Translations under genes and position numbers: made by a program
Shown: positions 1 through 10,394 of the stretch, one piece after another
Position numbering within the stretch: the first letter of the stretch is position 1
Layout: each line of letters opens with the position of its first letter
Source of the DNA: Nelumbo lutea
Taxonomy: Eukaryota > Streptophyta > Magnoliopsida > Proteales > Nelumbonaceae
Assembly (NCBI GenBank): GCA_022828595.1
Contig: JAKGHH010000001.1
Span: 118,184,999 to 118,248,998, forward strand
Direction: 5' to 3'
Length of the DNA stretch: 64,000 nucleotides
Notes under the pieces: model-generated
Told to the model about the DNA's origin: nothing
Databases searched by the model: none
The model's input: only the letters and a program-made list of their open reading frames with translations

Positions 1-6
1 CATGCG

Positions 7-273
7 CTACTTGCCGTTTGCTTTTTTCACCAGCACTGGGTTGGCTACCCAGCTCGGGTAATGAACTTCCCTTATGAAGTCTGCTGCGAGGAGCTTTTTG
101 ACTTCTTCGTCGACCGCCCTCCAGCGCTCCGGGGCTAAGTTGCGTTTCTTCTGTCTAATGGGTCTAACTACAGGGTCAGTGTTGAGTTTGTGAGTTATAA
201 GGTCAGGGTCAATACCGAGCATATCCGCCACAGACCATACAAAAATATCTAAATTTTGAAGTAAGAAACTCAC
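7..273 (-). pseudogene. Tat reverse transcriptase, N-terminal fragment
   Basis: The frame reads NLDIFVWSVADMLGIDPDLI, then HKLNTDP, APERWRAVDEEVKKLLAADF, and IREVHYPSWVANPVLVKKAN. This is the conserved entry to the RT domain of plant Ty3/gypsy polyproteins. The catalytic YVDD region would lie beyond the window edge. The segment is continuous from about 273 down to 7. A stop codon about 55 nt upstream, in the protease-RT linker near 325, separates it from the protease. Confidence 0.8.
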
Positions 274-472
274 CAGTTCAATTCGTAGAGGCTCCTTGAC
301 CGAAGCACCGATCTGTAGTGTTCACGCTGGATTTGTAGCCAAGGTCGGGACCGCGACTGTTTCCTCAGTGGATGAAGCTCGTTCCTCGCCCTGCCCCGTA
401 GGCCGCTCCAGTTCAAGGTCATCAACTGCCTTGTTTTTTCCCTTTAGGGCAGCAACATAGCATTTGCGGGAC

Positions 473-802
473 TCAAGCTGGTCGCCCTACGCTACCCCCA
501 CACCGAAGTCCGTGGGGAACTTCATTGCCAGATAGTAGGTGGAGACCATTATGCGTAATTGGTCGCCCTATTATGGCATTGTATGGGGAGGGGGTCGCGA
601 CCACTAGGAAATCGTGGTTGAGTCTTACTGCACAAGGCCATGTGCCGACTTCCACAGGTACTGTTATCTTCCCCAGGGGCCTGACTTCCTCTCTGTTGAA
701 GCCCACCAAAGGAGTGTGTGCGGGCTTCAACTCGCTTCTCTGCAACTGTAGTTGGTCGAACGCCGATTTGAAGAGGATGTCCGCCGAACTGCCTGAGTCC
801 AC
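473..802 (-). pseudogene. Tat aspartic protease fragment
   Basis: The reading frame begins at the intact aspartic protease active site DSGSSADILF and continues through GFNREEVRPLGKITVPVEVG and SPYNAIIGRPITHN, the normal protease landmarks of Tat-type polyproteins. In a live element it would cleave Gag-Pol. Here the frame is interrupted just upstream, near 840-880, where the RGVHYPHDDALVIKLRI-like stretch is reached only by changing frame, so it is a relic. The equivalent segment in the plus-strand copy (2882-3403) has lost the active-site glycine. Confidence 0.8.
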
Positions 803-1120
803 AAGTACGCGCCAGACTTCGAAGTTGTTGATCCTTAGTTTTATGACGAGCGCATCATCGTGGGGATAGTGAACACCTCGCGTGTTGTCTTCTGTGAAAA
901 AAGATCGGTTCTTTCGTCTTCGGCCTTTTTGGAGGGTTCTGCTCCTCTTGGGCCACCTCGCAAACTGACGTCCGTGCTGCTGCCGAAGTGCAACCTGCTA
1001 CCACCGAACCGCCCACTATCACATGGATGATTCCCCGAACTGGCCTCTCTTCTGGGGAGGTCGCTGCAAGACTTCGGCCGATCTGCTGCTGGACTCGGGG
1101 GCATCCTTTCCGTGCTCCCC

Positions 1121-2083
1121 TTAACGACCTACTTTATTATTATTGTCATTATGTACAAAATTTCTCAAGTATCCGCGATGGATGAGTCTCTCTATCTCGT
1201 CCCGAAGATTGTTACATTGTTCGGTATTATGACCGTGATCTTTATGAAAACTACAATATAGATTTTTATTTCTCTCATCTGGGTTACTCTTTAGGCGAAG
1301 TGGCCACTTTATGTAGGGGGCGTCCTTGATCATCATCAAGATCTCGGTCCGCCTTGTGTTCAACGATGTGTAATCTGTCCGAACTGCTAAGGGAGCTCGG
1401 GACGGCTGGCTTGGCTTTGCCTCTCGAGCCTGGCTTCTTCTGTCGCCTGGGTTGGAGGGCTCGCCTTCTCTTTTTCTTTTCTCGACCCTGCCTTCGGTTC
1501 TTTGGGTGATTTCTTCCTCTGTACTCATGAACTTATCCGCGAGCTTGAGGAAATCGGCCACGGTTGATGGCTAGCTGGCCACCATGTGCCATTTGAATTC
1601 TTTATGCGTTACCCCTCTTTTGGCCGTTGCGAGCTGTACAGCGGGGTCTAACCGTGGTGTCTGCAAGCATGCTTCATTGAACCGCTTGATGTAACTTCGG
1701 ATGGATTCTCCTTCCCTCTGGATTACCCCGAAGATACTTTCCTTGGTTCTAGGGCACCGCTTGCTGGTAACAAAGTGTGCGGTGAAGATCTGCACAAACT
1801 GGGCCCAGCTTCATATTGACCCAGAAGCTAGGTTCCGGTACCAGGTGTGGGCCACCCCCCTGAAGGTGGTGTTGAAGGCCACGCACATGAATGAATCACT
1901 AGCCCTAGTAAGGTGCATTTGTGACTGGAATGCATCGACGTGTTCGTTGGGGTCAAAGGACCCATCATACTTGTCCAGAGACGGAAGTTTGAAGTCTCTA
2001 GGCATGGGGACTGCTAGAAGTTCTGATGAAAGGGGGGAAGGAACTAAGAGAATTGGGACAGTTTTTACCTCGTCCGAGCTCAT
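1121..2083 (-). pseudogene. Tat gag relic with CCHC-like knuckle
   Basis: Three collinear pieces (2083-1811, 1795-1571, 1561-1121) form the capsid region. Landmarks are KYDGSFDPNEHVDAFQSQM, then SFMCVAFNTTFRGVAHTWYR, the IRSYIKRFNEAC segment, and a C2H2-type knuckle CSFHKDHGHNTEQC followed by NLRDEIERLIHRGYLRNFV. Single stop codons separate the pieces rather than large deletions. In the family, gag builds the virus-like particle around the element RNA. Upstream of 2083 the sequence is GC-rich and no longer readable as one frame. Confidence 0.8.
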
Positions 2084-2502
2084 CTTTTCCTTGCCTTTGA
2101 GCTCGGGTAGGACACAGGTAGCAGTTCGGCGACTTCGTCGGCACCTTCTTTGAGCGGGCCTGGTGCTGGCGCTGCTGGCCTCCGTGTTGCCAAGCTCGAT
2201 GGGCCCGGATTTTGGTTTGCTGCTAGGGCACTGAACCGGTTCTCCGTGAGTGGGAACTCGGGCTTGGAGTGCCGAGGTGACTTCTTGGGTGAGGTTCCTA
2301 ACCCGCCTGTGAGCTTCGAGGCGGGGGTAATTTTTCTCTACTTTCGGCCTAGGGATGAGGCCTGGCTATTAGGGGGGTTTTGGGGTTGGGAAACTTCTCC
2401 TAGGTGAGGTCATCCACCTCGAGGGGAGGCCTTAACCGGCTTCGAAATAGGGTGCCGGGGGGGAAGCAATGACTGGTTTAGGGGTAGCTGAGGGAACTAC
2501 TG

Positions 2503-2745
2503 TTGATAATGGTGTTGGGAGCCAAACGAGGAGAAACTCTAATGGCCATTAAGGACTCCACCTTCGTCAAATGGCCTCCCAGGTTGAGGGGAGATCCTAC
2601 AACAAGGAACATGAACGTCTGTTGTCATTTCCATAGAGACCACGGGCACAGCATGGAGAACTGCGGGAACCTCCGTGACGAGATCGAAGAGCTCATCCAC
2701 CACGGATACTTAAAAAACTTTATACAGCGAGAAGAGAGAGGATAG
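2503..2745 (+). pseudogene. Tat gag C-terminal fragment
   Basis: The frame contains AIKDSTFVKWPPRLRGDP, the knuckle CHFHRDHGHSMENC and NLRDEIEELIHHGYLKNFI, collinear with the minus-strand gag at 1121-1561. Only the nucleic-acid-binding end remains. The capsid half is missing because of the junction with the neighbouring inverted element. Confidence 0.8.
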
Positions 2746-2881
2746 GCAAGCAAATCGACAGGGGGACCAGAGAAGGAATGCCCCCGAGACCAGTAGGCAA
2801 AACGAGCATCCGCCATGATAGCTGCCCGAACAAAGACCGATCCGCGGGGTAATCAACATAATTACTGGCGGGTCTATCATC

Positions 2882-3403
2882 ATGGGGTGTACATCGGCAG
2901 CAGGACGGACCTCAGTCTGTGAGCTAGAAATTGAAGAGGAAAACCCGCCAAAGCAACTTCGTCTTGAAGAACCGATATACTTCACAAAGAATGCTGCACG
3001 CAGGATCCAATATCCTCATGATGACACTCTAGTGATAAAACTGAGGCTCAACGACTTCAAAGTCAAGCACATCCTGGTGGACTTGAGTAGCTCGATGGAT
3101 ATACTGTTCAAGGACACTTTCGACAAGCTGCAGCTACAACAAAGTGACCTAAAGCCAACAGACACTCCCCTGTTAGGCTTCAGCGGCGAGGAGGTCAAAC
3201 CTTTCAGACGAGTGACAGTACCCGTAGAGGCCGGCACGTGGCCAAATATCGCGAGGTTCGAGCACATGTTTCTGGTGGCCGCAACTCCCTCTCCCTATAA
3301 TGCCATAGTAGGTCGACCCATTATGTATGTCCTACGTGCGGTAGTATCGACCTACTATCTAGCGATGAAGTTCCCAATAGACTATGGAGTAGGAGTCGTG
3401 TGA
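2882..3403 (+). pseudogene. Tat aspartic protease relic with mutated active site
   Basis: This 173-codon open stretch carries the pre-protease linker (EEPIYFTKNAARRIQYPHDD) and the protease fold. The active-site motif that is DSGSSAD in the sister copy reads DLSSSMD here. Loss of the glycine after the catalytic Asp should inactivate the enzyme. Downstream landmarks GFSGEEVKPFRRVTVPVEAG and SPYNAIVGRPIM are intact. It is open only because it has not yet gained a stop. Confidence 0.8.
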
Positions 3404-3619
3404 GGTGACCAACTCAAATCTTGCATGTGCTACGTAGCTTTCCTCAAGGGGGAATCAAAGCTAGCGGCAGATTTCGAGCTCAAGCGACCAGCAGAGTATG
3501 CCGATGAGTGAGCTGCCCCAATAGAGGAGACGGTCCACATCCCAGTCTCAACCGATGACCCGACCAAGACTCTCCAGATCGGTGCTTCGATCGACGAGCC
3601 ACTTTGCTCCTAGCTATAA

Positions 3620-4940
3620 AGCTTCTTACTCAAAAATTTAGATATATTTGCTTGGTCTGCAATAGAGATGCCTGGAATAGACTCCAAAATTCTAACTCAT
3701 AAATTGAATATGGACCCCTTAGTTTGGCCAGTTAGAAAGAAGAAACACAACCTCACCCCGGAACGCTGGAGGGTAGTCAATAAAGAGGTCGGGAATCTCC
3801 TAGCGGCAGACTTCATTAGGGAAGTCCATTACCCGACCTAGGTAGCTAACCCAGTTCTAGTAAAAAAGGCCAACGGCAAGTGCCGCATGTGCATCAATTA
3901 CACCGACCTGAATAGAGCCTACTCGAAAGACTGCTTCCCATTGCTCAAGATCGACTGCCTAGTGGACACGACCTCAGGGCATGAGTTGCTGAGCTTCCTG
4001 GATGCCTATTCCGGTTACAACCAAATTAGGATGGACCCCGTCGATGAAGAAAAAAACTACCTTTATAACTAAGCTCGGGTTGTATTGCTACAAGGTCATG
4101 CCCTTTGGACTAAAAACTACCTTTATAAAATCGAATGTTATGTTGATGACATGGTCGTGAAGACCCAATTTTCAAATTTTTTGTTGGATGATTTACAAAG
4201 TGTTTTTCAAATTTTGTGAAAATACAATATGAAATTGAATCCCAACAAGTGTGTCTTCGGAGTCTCCTCGGGTAAATTTCTAGGCTATATAGTCAACCGA
4301 CATTACATTGAAGCCAACCCAGAAAAAATAAAGGCCATCTTAGATATGAGACCACCTCGCAAAAGAAAAGAGGTTCAGAGGCTAACTAGCCAGATAGCTG
4401 CCCTGAGCCACTTTATGTCCAAGTCGGTAGATCGCTGCCTACCCTTTTTTAAAGCCATAAAAAAGAGTAAGGACTTCGAATGGACTGCAGAATGTTAGCT
4501 CACCTTCAAAAAGCTAAAAAGATACTTAGATTCCACCCCCGTTCTGATCCGACCCGAGGAAGGGGATGTATTAAAGTTGTACCTCTCCGCGAGTGACGAG
4601 GTGGTCAGCTCGGTACTAATTAAAGAGGTAGATCGGGTCCAACGACCCATCTAATATGTTAGCAAAGTTTTATAGGATGCGGAGACCAGGTACCCTGAGA
4701 TCGAGAAATTAGCATACGCACTAATCATAGCAACTTGCAAGCTTCGCCTATACTTCCAAGCTCACACTATCGTCGTCCTCACCAACAAGCCTCTGAGACA
4801 GATTCTGCTCCAGCCCGAGGTGTCTAGAAGATTGACGAAGTGGGCTAACGAACTAAGTGAGTACGACATCCAGTATGAACCTCGAACAACCCAAGCCTTG
4901 GCTGATTTTGTGGTAGAATGCACATTCAGTACCGCAACTC
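3620..4940 (+). pseudogene. Tat reverse transcriptase and RNase H relic
   Basis: The RT runs from NLDIF through NPVLVKKANGKCRMCINYTD, FLDAYSGYNQIRMDP and MPFGLKN to YVDDMVVK. An internal deletion between MPFGLKN and the YVDD box removes the ATYQ region. It continues with NKCVFGVSSGKFLGYIVN and the connection to a first RNase H (RYPEIEKLAYALIIA, then RRLTKWANELSEYDIQY). Stop codons at several points (for example WVANP preceded by a stop, and after FQIL) show decay. In a live element this enzyme copies the genomic RNA into DNA. Confidence 0.85.
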
Positions 4941-5035
4941 CCGAGCTAGACGAGCTTGAACACATGATAAAAGCTTCAACCAGTGCGGCGCCGGTCCCAA
5001 TCAGAGTAGTTCCGGCCTGGGACGAGGAGCCCTGA

Positions 5036-6060
5036 ATTCTCCACGTTGACGGCTCGTCCAACCAGCAAGGAAGCGGTGCAAGAATGATTTTGTATGGCCC
5101 AAGAGAAGAGAAGCTGGAAGCATCGGTTGTCAGCAGTTGGAACTGGTCAGAGTTTATGGGACCCATGAAGGCTTGTGTGGCAGACACTTAGGGTGTAGGG
5201 CTCTCGCACAGAAGTGCAACAAGTGTCAAAGGCACACCAACATCCACCACTAACCTGCTGCCGATCTAAAATACCTCACTAGCCCATGGCCCTTTGCGCA
5301 GTGGGGAATCAATATCCTTGGCCCATTCCCGCCAGCGACAGAACAGAGGAAGTTCCCGGTCGTAGCAATAGACTACTTAATGAAGTGGGCAGAAGCTGAA
5401 CCTTTAGCAACAATCACAACCCGCAACATACAAAATTACTTTTGGAAGAACATAATATGTCGCTTCGGGCTATCTCGAGTACTCATCTCCGACAACGGGA
5501 AGCAGTTCGAGGACATCAAGTTTCAAAATTGGTGTGCCGAAATGAGAAAACAAAATTTCACCTTGGTGGCACACCCCCAGACCAATAGACAAGCAAAAGT
5601 TACTAACAGAGCCATACTTCGCAGACTGAAAGCTCACTTAGCCCGAGCCAAGGGGTTGTGGGTAGGCGAACTACCTAGTGTCCTCTAGGCCTACTGGACT
5701 ACCATTAAAACTGCCACAAGTGAGACTCCTTTCAACCTCACTTACGGCACAGAAGCGGTGATCCCAACAGAAATCGAGGTGCCCACACTACGCTTGGAAG
5801 AGGTACGAGACCTGGCCTAGATCCGGACCGCAGCTTACCAACAGAGAATAGCTTGATACTATAACGCCCGGGTCAGAAAGCAACACTTCCGCGTCGGTGG
5901 CCTAGTTCTTCGGAAGGTTATGGTACCGGATCCCGGTGTTAGTAAGCTCGAACCGAATTGAGAAGGTCCATACCGAGTAAGACGGGTGTTCGGGAAGGTA
6001 CGTACAAGCTCGAAACTTTGGAAGGGAAGCAAGTACCTCAAGCATGGAACATCGGAAACC
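5036..6060 (+). pseudogene. Tat second RNase H remnant and integrase relic
   Basis: At about 5038-5120 the frame LHVDGSSNQQGSGARMIL is the start of the additional archaeal-type RNase H typical of Tat elements. It is cut short and followed directly by an integrase: a zinc-binding CNKCQRH segment, the core WPFAQWGINILGPFPP, VLISDNGKQFEDIKFQNWC, HPQTNRQAKVTNRAILRRL, then [20 protein letters not shown] and the C-terminal VRKQHFRVGGLVLRK with EGPYRV. At least five in-frame stops are present. Integrase would insert element DNA with 5-bp target duplications. Confidence 0.85.
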
Positions 6061-6186
6061 TAATTAGGTACTACTCGTGACCACCGAACTGGTCAAAAAG
6101 GATTACTAAACTGGAGAGAGGACTGCGAGTCACTCCCAAAAGCCCAAAGGCCATGATGTCGAGCTGACATAAGACCTCGGCACTAA

Positions 6187-6378
6187 GATAAGTCCTAGTC
6201 GCCTCCTCGGCATAGGAAGATAATCCCAAATCGCCTCTTCGGCATGGGCGGGCAAGTCCTTGTCGCTTCTTCGGCATAGGCAGATAAGCCCCAGTCGCCT
6301 CTTTGGCATGGGCAGACAAGTCCTAGTCGCCTCTTCAGCATAGGCAGACAAGTCCTGGTCGCCTCTTCGGCAAAGACA
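6187..6378 (+). repeat. 32-bp minisatellite, six copies
   Basis: The core TCGCCTCTTCGGCAT recurs at 6199, 6231, 6263, 6295, 6327 and 6359, exactly 32 bp apart, with a few substitutions per unit. It lies between integrase and the antisense ORF, where Tat elements typically carry tandem repeats. A period of 32 keeps different frames open, giving spurious minus-strand ORFs. Confidence 0.95.
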
Positions 6379-6583
6379 GACCAGTTTTCACACCTGAGGC
6401 ATAGACAGTTCGAGTACAAACCCTACTATGTCTATCCCACCTCGACATATAACAACAGGTTGATCCCATTTGAAGTCAGGCCTAATGGCTCGACACTAAG
6501 GGATAACTGACAGCTAAGCGAGTAGCCCGTGTGCATATAGGTCGGGTATATACCCTATAGTGTTTGCCCACCTCGGCATACAA

Positions 6584-6750
6584 CGATGCGAAGTTATCCC
6601 TACTCGTAGTCCAGCTCGTTTGCTCGATAGTTCGGGGTAACCAACACTTACAAGAAAAATCTACTCCTACTTGGGGTCGGCGCACTATGATGCAAAGTTA
6701 TCCATATTCATAGTCCAGCTCGTTAGCTCGACAACTCGGGGTGACCAAAA
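6584..6750 (+). repeat. Two-copy spacer repeat, about 102-bp spacing
   Basis: A segment of about 60 bp containing GTTATCC, AGTCCAGCTCGTT and TCGGGGTRACC occurs at about 6584-6641 and again at about 6686-6746. It continues the repeat-rich spacer of the Tat element after the 32-bp array. Confidence 0.75.
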
Positions 6751-6950
6751 AAAATGTACTATTTTTAGTTTAGTTTGTCAGTTCGGGAGTTATTTATACT
6801 TAGAAATTTTTTTACACAAAGATTGCCAAAATACTTGTTTTTCATTAATGTGAAGCTTTGAGTACAAAAGAGAAAGAAGAAACTATCACTATGAACCGAA
6901 CTTGGAGGCTCGGGGTGTACATCATAAAGGTCCAAGAAAAGATGCAAGAA

Positions 6951-9111
6951 TCATACGTCCGAACTACCGTGTAGGTCAGTCTCCATGCGATCCTCCTCCG
7001 CGTCCTCTCGACCTAACAGGCCCGCCTCGGGGACTTCATTGTCGCTTTCCTCTTCGAAGGAGTCAGGTTCTTCGTTGCCTGCCTTCACCATCTCGGGTGT
7101 GAGGTCAGACATGGAAACAACTCTGAGGTCTAGTTCGGGAAACTTCTGCCGCAAGAGTCATTTGCATAGCTTGAAGCCAGACCGATAAGGGCTTGATCTG
7201 TACTCGACCTGGAGATTGTGGAACTCCAGAGACTCTTTGAAGCCTTCGATGGTGTGCTCTCTCTCCTCAGCTCGCACCTCTTGGATGGCAGTCTTGAAGA
7301 TCTCAGTGTGCTTTTTAATCATCGCATCGAGGTTCTCGTTCTCGCATTGGAGCTTCTCCTTCTCCTCAGTTAGTGCCATGATCAGCTCCCATTGACTCCA
7401 AGCTCCTTTCTTAGCCCGAAGAACCTCACCTCGAGCTAAGTCTAACTCATGGTAAAATTTCCATGCATTCTCCTCGGCTTCTCAAGCTCGCTTCAGGCGG
7501 ACCTCGGACTGGTAGACTAGCGAGTGAATGGTGGAGTTCACCTGGCAAAAAGAAAGCATATCTAAGTACCTTTAAAAAACGAACAAGGAAATGAAGTGTA
7601 AAGGTAAAGTACTCACCACCATACAATAACTGGCAGCCCGGCCTCCGAGCTGGCTTGTAGGCATGTCAGCCCACTTCGCGACTTCGGTGGGAAATACTGC
7701 GTCCTTACTTTTGAGGAGCCCGAGCCGAGGGGTCATTATGCTCTCCTTCGAGAGCTAAGGCTTGGGCACGAAAGTGTTCTCTGGCTCGTGAAGCAGAGCT
7801 CCTTCATTCTGGTCTTCATCCAGGTCCACGATAGGAGGTCAGGGACGGACCTCCTCCTCTGGAAGCTCAGCAGAGATCGGTTCTGATGCAGTGACCTCGG
7901 CCGGGACGGGGGTAGAAGGACTGGCCTCCCGACGAGACTTCTTTGAGGCCTTCCTCTTTTTCCTTCTACAAAAGCTCCTCAAAAGTTTCTCTGCATCAAC
8001 CTTCGACATGGCTATTGCAAGAGAAAAATGAAAATGTTAATCACAAACTGAAGAAAATTCAAAATAAAAAAGAATATGACCGCCTAGGTGGAGGCCTACT
8101 TGGAGGGCTCAGCCCAGCTCGCACAAGCTTCTCCTCGACCAAGAAATCTCTCATCTCTAGGCTGAGGTCCCTCCAAGAGTTAATGACCACCCGAGTCTCC
8201 GCATCTAGCCTCACCTCAGGGTCTTTAATAGCCACCTGCTAGTGAGTCGGGAAGGGCCACCCCTCAGGGTTCCGGACAAAAAAGTATCTCCTCTTCCAAG
8301 CTAGTATTTTGTTCGGGCTGTCGAACAGGATTTAGAACCTGAGGTGAAGAGAGATGTAGTAACTCTATCGAATGGCCCCGCGCAGGCAAGCAGAGTTCTT
8401 TTTTATCGAACTAATCGAGCTAAAAATGTCTAAGGACTGAGGTTGGTTATACTAATGGAATAGGGAGATTGTACCTACTATAGTTCGGATGGAGTTCGGG
8501 TGTAATTGGTCAATGGTGATATCAAAGAACTTAATTATTTCTACAATGAATGAGTGGAGCGGGAAGCGCAGCCCAGCTATGAGCTGCTCTTCGAAAACCA
8601 CGAGCTCATGGTGACCATGAACCCAGGGGTACCAACCCAAAAGAATACTATAAACTAGGTTATCGGGAAGACCATAACGGGCTACCAAGGACAGTAACCC
8701 ATCCGAGGTCATAGTGGAAGGACAAAATTCATCTGGATCCTGACCCTGAGAAGAAGACGGGACCCCCTTTCTGGAGGTTGGTCCCTCCTCCCGAGCTATA
8801 GGCTCCTTAGGCCGAGATGGCCCAACTTCAGGTAAAGAGGTTTCTCCTAAGGGGTGAGGAGAGGAACCGCCTGGTGAGGAGCTGACCTCGCCAGTGGGAG
8901 CCGAGGACTGCACCTCGGCACCCTTAGGCTCACTAGAGTCACTAAGAAGCCTATCTATACTAGCACTAGACATTGAAACTGGAACAAGAAAGGAGAACAA
9001 ACCAACGAAAAAAGAAGAACTCACAAAAAAAGATGAAAAACGACCTCGAAACACAAGGGAAGAAGTGGCAAGCTGAAAGACTCCGACGCGACCTCGGGAG
9101 AGCTCAATCAC
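6951..9111 (-). pseudogene. Antisense extra ORF of Tat element (putative gypsy-type transposon protein), decayed
   Basis: On the strand opposite to pol, a large coding region spans about 2.1 kb. Its 5' part (9111-8452) has a Ser/Pro/Glu-rich leader and then a conserved domain: GLPDNLVYSILLG, VVFEEQLIAGLRFPLHSFIV and QLHPNSIRTIVG. This resembles the plant family annotated as putative gypsy-type transposon (Pfam PF04195; recalled, not searched). Its 3' part is a charged coiled coil (LTEEKEKLQCENENLDAMIK, then ERE and IEGFKESLEFHNLQVEYRSS) ending KFPELDLRVVSMSDLTPEMV and an acidic tail. Two short introns are suggested by splice-like borders (8080-8012 and 7616-7542). Stops near 7480 and 7157 show that it is dead. 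Its role in Tat biology is not established. Confidence 0.7.
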
Positions 9112-9145
9112 AAGATTTTTTGTGAAGAAGAGGGGCCCCTTAGCC

Positions 9146-9156
9146 CCTATTTATAG
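9146..9156 (-). promoter_or_regulatory. TATA box for antisense ORF
   Basis: The minus strand reads CTATAAATAGG here, 35-45 nt upstream of the first ATG of the antisense ORF (9111). This spacing fits an independent antisense promoter. It is inferred from sequence only. Confidence 0.45.
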
Positions 9157-9464
9157 CTCACTGCATGGCAATCAACGGCTGAGACCCGCTCGATCCAACA
9201 GTTCTCATGAAAACTGGTTGCACGACACCCGAGGACGAAATCGGTTAAGCGCGCTCTTTGACGTCTGCGGAGTCTATAAACAGCGCGACGCTCGCGCATA
9301 CTTGGGATGCGATTTGGGTCATTTTGTGGTTGAGATAGACGGTTGAACATGCCCGACCAGCAGTTTACCCTTCAGATTGTCCAGACCCCGTGCCAAATCC
9401 ACTTAGATCATCCATGAACTCCTCGCACCGGGTTGGAACCCTAGCATGAGGAGTGGCGAGCAAT

Positions 9465-10156
9465 TGATGAAGGGTGATTTGGTGCGACCTAGCGAGAAGG
9501 GGACACATGGACATGACCTGACTAAAGAATGATTGCTCAGCCTAGCAAGCCTAGTTCGCAACGTTCAAGCTCGGGTGTTCGGTCACATCGGCATAGAGTC
9601 ACCTCGGCACAAAATCACCTCGGCGTTGGGGTACCTCGACATTCAATCCAGTTTGGAACTAAAGAACCGAAGTATCAACTCGAGGCTACCAACCCAAACC
9701 ACCACGTAACAACTCCAGAAGTTTCTCCAGTATACTCCAAACCTCACAGGATCACGCCGTGTAACAACAGGCCTAATCTTCTACCCTCTCGGATTGGGCA
9801 GAATTGATAAACTTTATTAAATGATGCGTTAATCCCCAATTAAAGCGGAAACGGATCCCTTTAGGACGAAGATCCCGAAACCGATCCGCGAAACCCACAA
9901 GAGCTCAACTATATAAGAGCAACAACCCCTCTAGGGCCTAGGTACTTGTGATTTCTCTACTTTCTAACTCTCCAGCTATCAAATTCTCAAAGCATTCAGC
10001 TCGCACCATAGTACACTAACTTAAGCATCGGAGTGACCTCGCCGGGTTAGCCACCCCAAGTTCTCTGATCCGTTGTCTTGCAGATTCACCTAGCTCGTTG
10101 CTAGATTGGAGGCTAGATCATCCTCCAGAAGGGAGTAGTCATTTCGCGCTACATCA
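9465..10156 (+). mobile_element. 3' LTR of the Tat element
   Basis: Starts TGATGAAGGG and ends CTACATCA, matching the TGATG...CATCA ends of three solo LTRs elsewhere in the window. A TATA box (CTATATAAG, 9909-9917) precedes the segment AAGCATCGGAGTGACCTCG, a familiar R/U5 string of Tat LTRs. A purine-rich GAGGAGTGGCGAG just upstream is a plausible polypurine tract. The 5' LTR is lost, so no TSD can be tested. Confidence 0.7.
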
Positions 10157-10394
10157 AATTCCATTTGACAATCATACAATCAAAAAGTTCAAGGACTTTT
10201 GGAATTGCAGTCGTTAAAAACACTAATGAGGTTACACACACACGCACCCTCTAATAATTCATGGTTGTAGAGATACCAGAAATGAATGAAATGTGGGTGA
10301 CACCATTAGACAAACATATGGTTGAATTCATTACTTGGACCTTTATGTGTAATGTAGGCAAAATGTTGTGCTACTTCCATTTGGTTTACATGCC

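Larger units (their letters stand above)
1..2495 (-). mobile_element. Truncated Ty3/gypsy Tat-lineage retrotransposon, reverse strand
   Basis: Read on the minus strand, the order is gag (2083 to 1121), protease (802 to 473) and the start of reverse transcriptase (273 to 7), after which the element leaves the window. It is cut off near 2.5 kb, where an oppositely oriented relative begins, so its 5' LTR and primer binding site are absent. Several in-frame stops make it a relic. The gag, protease and RT strings match the plus-strand copy that starts at about 2.5 kb, so both belong to one family. Lineage is inferred from the zinc-knuckle form and from the dual RNase H of the partner copy. Confidence 0.85.
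2496..10156 (+). mobile_element. Ty3/gypsy Tat-lineage retrotransposon with antisense ORF, 5' truncated
   Basis: The plus-strand order is gag C-terminus, protease, RT, RNase H, a second (archaeal-type) RNase H, integrase, a tandem-repeat spacer, an antisense extra ORF, a purine-rich tract and the 3' LTR. The 5' LTR, PBS and most of gag are missing. Dual RNase H, an antisense ORF and a repeat-rich spacer after integrase are established marks of the Tat group (Ogre, Retand and relatives). Many stop codons and deletions make it dead. The LTR 3' end (CATCA, 10156) abuts the intron of the OSC pseudogene. Confidence 0.85.

Noticed and set aside
2150..2407. Plus-strand 85-codon ORF in GC-rich sequence
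   Set aside because: Antisense of the decayed gag leader of the minus-strand Tat element; no family resemblance.
6187..6378. CRISPR-like regular array
   Set aside because: Units abut without spacers and lie in a plant retrotransposon; it is a minisatellite.
6195..6419. Overlapping minus-strand ORFs with repeated AEEATRTCLPMP-like peptides
   Set aside because: Produced by the 32-bp minisatellite, which shifts frame each unit.
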